From Phycisphaerae bacterium (lineage in GTDB: Bacteria > Planctomycetota > Phycisphaerae > SM23-33): a stretch of 59,025 nt of DNA. Positions 53,755 to 59,025 of the stretch are shown here, piece after piece (the first letter of the stretch is position 1; the number at the start of each line of letters is the position of its first letter). A program made the translations under genes and the position numbers. The DNA is taken from NCBI GenBank assembly GCA_011050235.1, contig DRGC01000060.1, positions 1 to 59,025 of the forward strand. Direction: 5' to 3'. Under the pieces are notes generated by a model that worked only from the letters and a program-made list of their open reading frames with translations, searched no databases and was not told where the DNA came from.

Positions 53755-54969
53755 ATGCTTGGACGACAGACGGATCGCGGGGGTGGGCGTGGACTCCCCG
53801 GCAGCCGCCGGGGCGGGAGGCGATTTGTCCCCCTGCTGGCCGGCGCATGTCTGCTGGCCGGCGTGTGCCAACTGGCTGCGGTTTCCTTCGCCCAGGAGGG
53901 GCCGGACCCAACGCACCCGACCTCGCGCGGCGTGGGTGTTCCCATAACGTTGCTGACGCGGCTTGGGCAGCTTCTCCATCCGCCCGTCGACGAGGCCGAC
54001 ACAACCCAGCCCAGCCAGCAGACTCTCTCCGAGCGACTGGAGCGCCTGCAACGCGCCGTCGATTTCGGCTACGAGATCGTCGAGAAGTTCCCCGATGCGG
54101 ACAATCTGCTCGCCGTGCGGCACGACATGCTGCAGGCGGCGAGATCGTTGAACGACGCCCAGACCCGTGAGGTCCACCGACAGCAACTGATCACCATCTG
54201 CCGGGACATCCTCGCAGCGGACGCACCGCCTCGCCAGAAGCTCCCGGCCGACGTGGTGCTGGCCGACTTGGCCGTCCAGGACGCCAAGACGCCCGCCCAA
54301 CGCAGCGACGCGCTGCGCGGGCTTGTGGACGGCTATGCGAATACCGACGTCGCCGCCGGCGCTCTGGTCAACGCCGCCGCCCTGGCCTATCGGGCCAAGA
54401 TGGCCGAGCTCGGCAACGATTTTATCAACACACTCGCCGAGCGATTCTCCGACGATGGCGAAGTGGTGCGATTCCTGGCGCGGCTGGGGCGCAGACTGCC
54501 GTTCAAAGCCGACCTGACCACCCTGGACGGGCAGGCCATATCCTTGCCCGACGATCTGCTCGGCAAGGTCGTCATCGTGGACTTCTGGGCAACGTGGTGC
54601 CCGCAGTCTCGCCGGTCGATGTCGCACCTTCGCCGGCTCTATGCCGCCCACAAGGCCGCCGGGCTGGAGATCGTCGGCATCAGTCTCGACAAGCCCGATC
54701 AGGCCGATGCCGTCCGGGCCTACGTCGCCGAGAATCAACTGGCGTGGATTCAGACTTACAGTGGGCGACACGTCGACGATCCGACGTTTAGCCATTACGG
54801 CCTCGATGCCACGCCCAGCATCTGGATCATCGATCGACAAGGCTTTATTGTTACCGACAACGCCCTGCGCGATCTCGGCAATCCGGATGCGCCGATGTCC
54901 CTGGATAACATTGACCGCAACGTCCAACAGGTCCTCCAGCGCAGCGAGACGACCGCGTCGGACGACTAG
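53755..54969 (+). CDS. TlpA-like thioredoxin-fold protein with CPQS instead of CXXC
   Basis: Protein of 404 residues. Signal or anchor segment at about 25-48 (PLLAGACLLAGVCQLAAVS); helical region 60-245; thioredoxin/TlpA domain from about 250 with GKVVIVDFWATWCPQSRRS, EIVGISLDKPDQADAVRAYV, and DATPSIWIIDRQG. The second active-site Cys is Ser285, leaving Cys282 only. A monothiol site can still form mixed disulphides, but not the usual dithiol reaction. An alternative reading is a binding or AhpC-type role. Followed 20 bases later by a coiled-coil lipoprotein gene, same direction. Confidence 0.85.
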   Translation: MLGRQTDRGGGRGLPGSRRGGRRFVPLLAGACLLAGVCQLAAVSFAQEGPDPTHPTSRGVGVPITLLTRLGQLLHPPVDEADTTQPSQQTLSERLERLQRAVDFGYEIVEKFPDADNLLAVRHDMLQAARSLNDAQTREVHRQQLITICRDILAADAPPRQKLPADVVLADLAVQDAKTPAQRSDALRGLVDGYANTDVAAGALVNAAALAYRAKMAELGNDFINTLAERFSDDGEVVRFLARLGRRLPFKADLTTLDGQAISLPDDLLGKVVIVDFWATWCPQSRRSMSHLRRLYAAHKAAGLEIVGISLDKPDQADAVRAYVAENQLAWIQTYSGRHVDDPTFSHYGLDATPSIWIIDRQGFIVTDNALRDLGNPDAPMSLDNIDRNVQQVLQRSETTASDD

Positions 54970-54989
54970 ACCACAGAAAGGAACGCCTC

Positions 54990-55535
54990 ATGCGAATACA
55001 CCTTCTGATGATGAGCGTGGTGATCGCCCTGGCGGCTGCGACAATCGGCTGCGACGGGACATGGCGGGACCCCTGGTCCTCCTCCCAGCCCGAGGTCGAG
55101 GATACGCGGGAAACCGCCGAGGGCCGCGAGATTATCCGCCTTAAGGAAAGGGCCGCTACGCTGAAAAACCAGTTAGACCAGTATCGCTTCGACAATAAGC
55201 AGTTGATCGCGGAGAAACACGATCTCACCTACAATATCGATCAACTGCGATGGATGAACCAGGAGCAGGGCCGCTCGCTGAAGGATCTCGGCGGCGCCGT
55301 CCGGGAGCGCGATGAAAACATCGCCATCGCTGCTGAACTGCGCGACGAGAACGCCCTCTTGAAAGAGAAGCTCGCGGACCTGCAGGCCACCATCGACGCT
55401 CTCAAGCAGCGATTGACGTTGGAACCGCCCCCCCCGGTCCCTGATGCTTCGACGGCAACGACCGTCCCGGCCAAGCCGATCCGACCCGTCGAAACCCAGC
55501 CGGCCCGACCCGTCGAGACCCAGCCGGCCCCGTAA
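54990..55535 (+). CDS. Coiled-coil lipoprotein
   Basis: Protein of 181 residues. Signal peptide with lipobox AATIGC (Cys21). Residues about 45-140 are heptad coiled coil (LKERAATLKNQLDQYRFD, AELRDENALLKEKLADLQAT). The C-terminal 40 residues are Pro/Thr-rich with RPVETQPA written twice. AAAGGAACG stands before the ATG. Located between the TlpA-like and the P-loop fusion genes; probably one operon. A periplasmic scaffold is plausible. No family name can be given. Confidence 0.8.
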   Translation: MRIHLLMMSVVIALAAATIGCDGTWRDPWSSSQPEVEDTRETAEGREIIRLKERAATLKNQLDQYRFDNKQLIAEKHDLTYNIDQLRWMNQEQGRSLKDLGGAVRERDENIAIAAELRDENALLKEKLADLQATIDALKQRLTLEPPPPVPDASTATTVPAKPIRPVETQPARPVETQPAP

Positions 55536-55603
55536 GCCCCTGCCGCCCGATGGCCGGGGCGGCCGGCCCCCGCGGTGCGCATCGGGCCGATCAGAAAGTC
55601 ACC

Positions 55604-56716
55604 ATGCGAGTTGTCGTCACCGGACAAGTCGGCGTTGACAAGACCCCCTTCCTGTCGCGCGTCGTCGAAATCGCAGCCGAGCAGGGCCACGACCTGACGC
55701 TCTGCAACGTCGGCGAGATGATGTATGCCGAAGCGCCCGACGTCGCGCCGGGCAGGATTCTGGACCTGCCTCTATCGCGGCTGACCGACCTGCGGCGCAG
55801 CGTCTTCAAGGATATCCTCGCCACGTGCGAGAAACGCGCGAACGTGCTGATCAACACGCACGCGACATTCCGCTGGCGCCACGGGCTGTTCTACGGGTTC
55901 GACTACGACCACATGAAGGCGTTGAACGCCGACCTTTACATTGTCCTTCTCGACAATATCGACCGCGTCCACCGTCGGTTGATCGACGACGGGCACACCG
56001 ATCACACGCTCAAGGACTTGATGGTCTGGCGCGAGGAGGAGACGCTGGCGACCGAACTGGTCGCCCAGATCGTTCGCGGCCACGGGTGTTTCTATATCTT
56101 CGCGAGAGGCTTCGACGACAGCACGGCCGAAGCCATGGTCCGCCTGCTGTTCCACCCTCAGCAGAAGAAAGCCTACCTGAGCTTCCCGATGACGCACATC
56201 GTGGACCCGTCCGATCTGCTGGCGGAGATCGAGCAGTTCCGCCGGCATCTGAAGGGCTACTTCATCTGCTTCGACCCAGCCGACCTGGAAGAGAAATACC
56301 TCACCGGCATCGCCCTGGCCGCTGCCGCCGACGGCCAGCGGTCCGTCGAGATCGGCCGGCCGGGCGAGCGGATCTCCGTGGACGTGGCGAAGCTGGTGGA
56401 CATCATCCCCGACATCGACGGGCAGATCTACGCGCGGGACTTCAAACTGATCGACCAGTGCGACATGATCATCTCCCTGATCCCGCAGATGGCGGACGGC
56501 CGGCCGGGCCTATCGAGCGGGGTCGAACGCGAACTGCAACACGCCCATGAAGCCGCGAAGGACGTGTTCGTAATCTGGAAACCAAAGGTCGATCCGTCGC
56601 CGTTCATCACGGGGACCGCCACGAAGGTCTTTGACTCGGTGGAAAGCGCCATCCGCTACTTTCACGACGGCGACTACGTTGTTTCCCCGCCCCCCGGCAG
56701 CCTGTTCGACAACTGA
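55604..56716 (+). CDS. P-loop protein with variant Walker A fused to a deoxyribosyltransferase-like domain
   Basis: Protein of 370 residues. The N-terminal half starts MRVVVTGQVGVDKTPFLSRV: a Walker A in which GxxGxGKT becomes GQVGVDKT. Following parts (LINTHATFRWRHGLFYGFD, LYIVLLDNIDRVHRRLIDDG) resemble adenylate-kinase-like P-loop folds. From about 215 the sequence resembles nucleoside 2-deoxyribosyltransferase-type folds: DGQIYARDFKLIDQCDMIIS, LSSGVERELQHAHEAAKDVF and VFVIWKP, with a Glu in GVERELQHA where the nucleophile would sit. The two domains lie in one chain. Start at 55604 preferred because the preceding frame is not conserved. Substrate unknown; nucleotide handling is inferred. 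Confidence 0.7.
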   Translation: MRVVVTGQVGVDKTPFLSRVVEIAAEQGHDLTLCNVGEMMYAEAPDVAPGRILDLPLSRLTDLRRSVFKDILATCEKRANVLINTHATFRWRHGLFYGFDYDHMKALNADLYIVLLDNIDRVHRRLIDDGHTDHTLKDLMVWREEETLATELVAQIVRGHGCFYIFARGFDDSTAEAMVRLLFHPQQKKAYLSFPMTHIVDPSDLLAEIEQFRRHLKGYFICFDPADLEEKYLTGIALAAAADGQRSVEIGRPGERISVDVAKLVDIIPDIDGQIYARDFKLIDQCDMIISLIPQMADGRPGLSSGVERELQHAHEAAKDVFVIWKPKVDPSPFITGTATKVFDSVESAIRYFHDGDYVVSPPPGSLFDN

Positions 56717-56729
56717 GCGCGGCGGGGAC

Positions 56730-57053
56730 TCAGTCGGGGATGCGGACCGTCACGTCGCCGTCGACCACGGCCATGCACGCCAGGCGGCTGTTCAGCGAGT
56801 TGTCGCCCGCGCGATCGATCGTGTCCAGCTCCTCGTCGTCGCTGTCGCAGAGATTCTCCCCGCCCGATTCGACCCGAACGCAGCACGTGCCGCACGCGGC
56901 GATGCCCCCGCAGGCGTGCTCGATGTGGACCCCATGGGTCAGCGCGATGTCCAGCACGCTGCCCGGCCGGCCGTGCCGCCCGTAAGGATACATCGACGGG
57001 TCCGAGTCCACCGTCACACCGGCAGGTTCAAAGGTCACCTTGTATGTCGCCAT
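56730..57053 (-). CDS. fdx: Isc-type [2Fe-2S] ferredoxin
   Basis: Protein of 107 residues. Adrenodoxin-type ligands: Cys48-x5-Cys54-x2-Cys57 within EHACGGIAACGTCCVRV and Cys93 in RLACMAVV. Plant types have x4 instead of x5. It passes electrons during Fe-S cluster assembly. It follows hscA in the same direction (43-base gap), as in E. coli hscB-hscA-fdx. The ATG at 57053 has a weak GCGGG. Extra cysteines 58 and 69 are not canonical ligands. Convergent with the fusion gene. Confidence 0.92.
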   Translation of the reverse strand: MATYKVTFEPAGVTVDSDPSMYPYGRHGRPGSVLDIALTHGVHIEHACGGIAACGTCCVRVESGGENLCDSDDEELDTIDRAGDNSLNSRLACMAVVDGDVTVRIPD

Positions 57054-57096
57054 CGTCGCACCCGCTGGCCGGTCGGCCCGTTCGGGGCCGCCGGTC

Positions 57097-58929
57097 TTAT
57101 CCGACCTCATCGAGTTTGCGTCCCTTGACGGTTTCCTTGAGCACGCGGTTCATCTGAGCGGTGGTCAGCGGCTCGGCGGCGTCGTTGGCGGCCGTCATCG
57201 CCTCGTACAGCGCGTCCGGATCGTCGCCCGTCATCCTGCTGTTTAGCGCCGCGACCGCCTCGTCCAGCCGCCGGCGCTGCCGGTCGTCCAGCACGTCGCC
57301 GACATCGGCTAAGGCCTTGTCAATGGCTGATAGAACTCGGTTGGCCTCGTTGCGCGTATCGATCAACTGATGGGCCCGCATGTCCTGGCGAGCGTGCGCG
57401 TAGGAATCCTGGACCATCTGATCGACTTCATCGCGCGTCAGGCCGTGGGCGGGCGTGATCTGCACCGACGCCTCTTTGCCGCTGCGCAATTCCTGAGCCG
57501 AGACGTTCAAAATGCCGTTGGCGTCCACCAGGAACGCCACTCGCACGCGCGGCATGCCGGCCGGCATGGGTGGGATACCGGCCAACTTGAACCGCCCCAG
57601 CGATCGGCAGTCGGTCGACAGCTCGCGCTCGCCCTGCAGCACGTTGATATCCACGGCCGTCTGGGCGTCCACGTAGGTGGTGAAGGTCTCCGAGGCCTGA
57701 CAGGGCACGGTGGCGTTGCGCATGATGAGCTTGCCCATCGCCCCGCCGAGCGTCTCGATCCCCAGCGACAGCGGAATGACATCCAGCAGCAGCGTGTCCT
57801 GGCGAAGGCCCGCCAGGATGCCGGCCTGCACGCCGGCGCCCATCGCCACGACCTCGTCGGGATTGATGGCCGTATAGGGCGCCCTGCCGAAAAACGCCCC
57901 CACGCGCTGCCGCACCAGCGGGATGCGCGTCGAGCCGCCCACCATAACGACCTGGTCGATCTGGTCCGGCTGGAGCCTGGCGTCCTTGAGGGCGCGCTGA
58001 CAATGCTCGATCGTGTGGTCCACCCACTCGCCGATGAGGTCCTCGAACTCCTCCCGCGCGATTGTCCGGGCAAAGCTGCGGCCCTCGCCCAGGTCGACCT
58101 CGATGCGGGCCTCGTCCTCGTCGGAGAGGCGAATCTTGGCCGCTTCGGCAAAGTTGCGCAGGGCCTGTCGCGTCGACGGCGGAAAGGTCAGGTCCGAGCC
58201 GAACTGGCGGCGAGTCTCCGAGGTGATCACGTCGATCAGGGCGCGGTCGAAATCGTCGCCGCCCAACGCAGTATCGCCCTGCGTGCTGAGCACCTGAAAG
58301 ACCCCGCCGGCCACGCGGAGAATCGACACGTCGAACGTGCCGCCGCCCAGGTCGTAGACGGCGATGGTGCTCTCGTCGGTGCGGTCCAGCCCGTAGGCCA
58401 GGGCCGCCGCCGTCGGCTCGTTCACGATGCGGCGCACGTTCAGCCCGGCGATTCGCCCGGCGTCGCGGGTGGCCTGGCGTTGGGCGTCGTCGAAATAGGC
58501 GGGCACGGTGATGACGGCTTCGGTGATCTCCCGGCCCAGGGCGGCCTCGGCCCGCTGCTTGACCTCGCGCAGGATGATGGCCGACAGCTCCTGCGGCGTC
58601 AGCAGCCGCTCGCCGATCTGGACGCACACCGTCCCGTGCGGGCCGGGCACAACCTGGTACGGCAGGTGCTCGGCGACCGCGGCCACGTCGTCCATGCCGC
58701 GACCCATCAGCCGTTTGACCGAATAGATCGTCGCCAGCGGATTGGCCACGGCATGAGCGCGGGCCTCGGCGCCAACGGTCACGCCGCCGGGGGTGAACTC
58801 GATCACGCTGGGGACGATGGCCTGGCCCTGCCCGTCGCGCAGGACCTCGGGCCCGGCCGGCGTCATGACGGCCGCCAGCGAGTTGGTCGTCCCCAGATCA
58901 ATTCCCAAAATCAGGCGGTCGTCACTCAT
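57097..58929 (-). CDS. hscA: Hsp70-family chaperone HscA
   Basis: Protein of 610 residues, shorter than DnaK (about 640). N-terminal ATPase with [70 protein letters not shown] and [13 protein letters not shown]; substrate domain with [17 protein letters not shown]. The [12 protein letters not shown] and YGLD segments match HscA rather than DnaK. With HscB it releases Fe-S clusters from IscU. Overlaps the hscB stop as ATGA and precedes fdx, which supports the assignment. Confidence 0.93.
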   Translation of the reverse strand: MSDDRLILGIDLGTTNSLAAVMTPAGPEVLRDGQGQAIVPSVIEFTPGGVTVGAEARAHAVANPLATIYSVKRLMGRGMDDVAAVAEHLPYQVVPGPHGTVCVQIGERLLTPQELSAIILREVKQRAEAALGREITEAVITVPAYFDDAQRQATRDAGRIAGLNVRRIVNEPTAAALAYGLDRTDESTIAVYDLGGGTFDVSILRVAGGVFQVLSTQGDTALGGDDFDRALIDVITSETRRQFGSDLTFPPSTRQALRNFAEAAKIRLSDEDEARIEVDLGEGRSFARTIAREEFEDLIGEWVDHTIEHCQRALKDARLQPDQIDQVVMVGGSTRIPLVRQRVGAFFGRAPYTAINPDEVVAMGAGVQAGILAGLRQDTLLLDVIPLSLGIETLGGAMGKLIMRNATVPCQASETFTTYVDAQTAVDINVLQGERELSTDCRSLGRFKLAGIPPMPAGMPRVRVAFLVDANGILNVSAQELRSGKEASVQITPAHGLTRDEVDQMVQDSYAHARQDMRAHQLIDTRNEANRVLSAIDKALADVGDVLDDRQRRRLDEAVAALNSRMTGDDPDALYEAMTAANDAAEPLTTAQMNRVLKETVKGRKLDEVG

Positions 58930-59006
58930 TGGGTCTGGCTCAGCAGTTTCTTGACGTAGGACACGGCGCTCAGTTGGCGACGGATCGCGCCCAGCATGTC
59001 CTGCCG
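58926..59006 (-). CDS. HscB-like cochaperone, C-terminal fragment (cut by contig end)
   Basis: The frame open from the right edge ends [20 protein letters not shown], then LLSQTQ and TGA, overlapping the hscA start by 4 bases. A helix with R-L-Y-K-LL spacing at the C-terminus fits the three-helix bundle of HscB, and its place before hscA supports that; 26 residues are too few to prove it. The fragment stops at a codon boundary where adapter sequence begins. Confidence 0.55.
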   Translation of the reverse strand, partial: RQDMLGAIRRQLSAVSYVKKLLSQTQ

Positions 59007-59025
59007 CTGTCTCTTATACACATCT
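59007..59025. other. Nextera transposase adapter sequence
   Basis: CTGTCTCTTATACACATCT is exactly the 19-base Tn5 mosaic-end adapter used in Nextera libraries. It stands at the very end of the window and interrupts the hscB frame, so it is library sequence rather than genome. Confidence 0.95.

Noticed and set aside
59007-59025. Natural Tn5-like transposon end
   Set aside because: It sits at the contig end, is exactly the commercial adapter and is not followed by transposon genes.

Overview
The window looks like a shotgun contig from a GC-rich planctomycete, most likely of the Phycisphaerae type. The evidence is about a dozen secreted proteins that end in a PEP-CTERM sorting tail (V-P-E-P, a hydrophobic stretch, then an Arg/Lys cluster), several of them with dockerin-like Ca-binding repeats just before the tail. 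A planctomycete-style LRR protein, many FHA/kinase/phosphatase signalling proteins and abundant hairpin-rich intergenic repeats point the same way. No rRNA or other species-level marker is present, so the assignment is inference. The last 19 bases are an exact Nextera transposon-adapter sequence, so the right edge is technical.

Layout. 1-233: tail of a PEP-CTERM gene. 561-4139: KAP-family NTPase with two membrane helices (probable defence). 4487-8710: membrane Ser/Thr kinase followed by an FHA + PP2C/SpoIIE phosphatase. 8964-14552: small HTH regulator and a 1785-residue SF1 helicase with a Vsr/DUF559-like nuclease domain, as one operon with its own promoter and an inverted-repeat operator candidate. 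14.6-19.5 kb: two small secreted proteins, degenerate PEP-CTERM tails, a zinc-ribbon/CPBP-protease membrane operon, and intergenic space full of one repeat family. 19.5-28.4 kb: a one-directional array of SUMF1-fold and LamG-fold PEP-CTERM proteins, with a conserved promoter plus leader in front of two of them. 29.3-35.1 kb: LacI regulator, an Asp-box (sialidase-like) PEP-CTERM protein, a 5'-truncated PEP-CTERM gene, a small membrane protein and the LRR protein. 35.4-35.7 kb: tRNA-Gly(TCC) and tRNA-Tyr(GTA). 35.9-59 kb: mostly housekeeping: DTD, WYL regulator, TolC, phosphohexomutase, an AbrB/RelE-like toxin-antitoxin pair, UvrA, a PHP phosphoesterase, a STAS protein, RNase HII-like, mannose-1-phosphate guanylyltransferase, RuvX, an FHA protein, a TlpA-like protein, a coiled-coil lipoprotein, a P-loop/deoxyribosyltransferase-like fusion, and an Isc-type hscB-hscA-fdx cluster cut by the contig end.

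How the parts relate. Kinase, SpoIIE-type phosphatase, FHA and STAS proteins suggest phosphorylation-based partner switching. Phosphohexomutase and mannose-1-P guanylyltransferase would supply GDP-mannose for surface polysaccharide, which fits an exosortase/PEP-CTERM lifestyle, although no exosortase gene lies here. The KAP and helicase genes lack the long antisense open frames that cover the neighbouring kinase/phosphatase genes; this suggests a lower third-position GC and recent acquisition. The most interesting items are the helicase operon with its operator-like repeat, the toxin-antitoxin pair lying between two copies of the uvrA 3' end, the duplicated cysteine-free SUMF1 proteins with a shared leader, and the variant-P-loop/deoxyribosyltransferase fusion.
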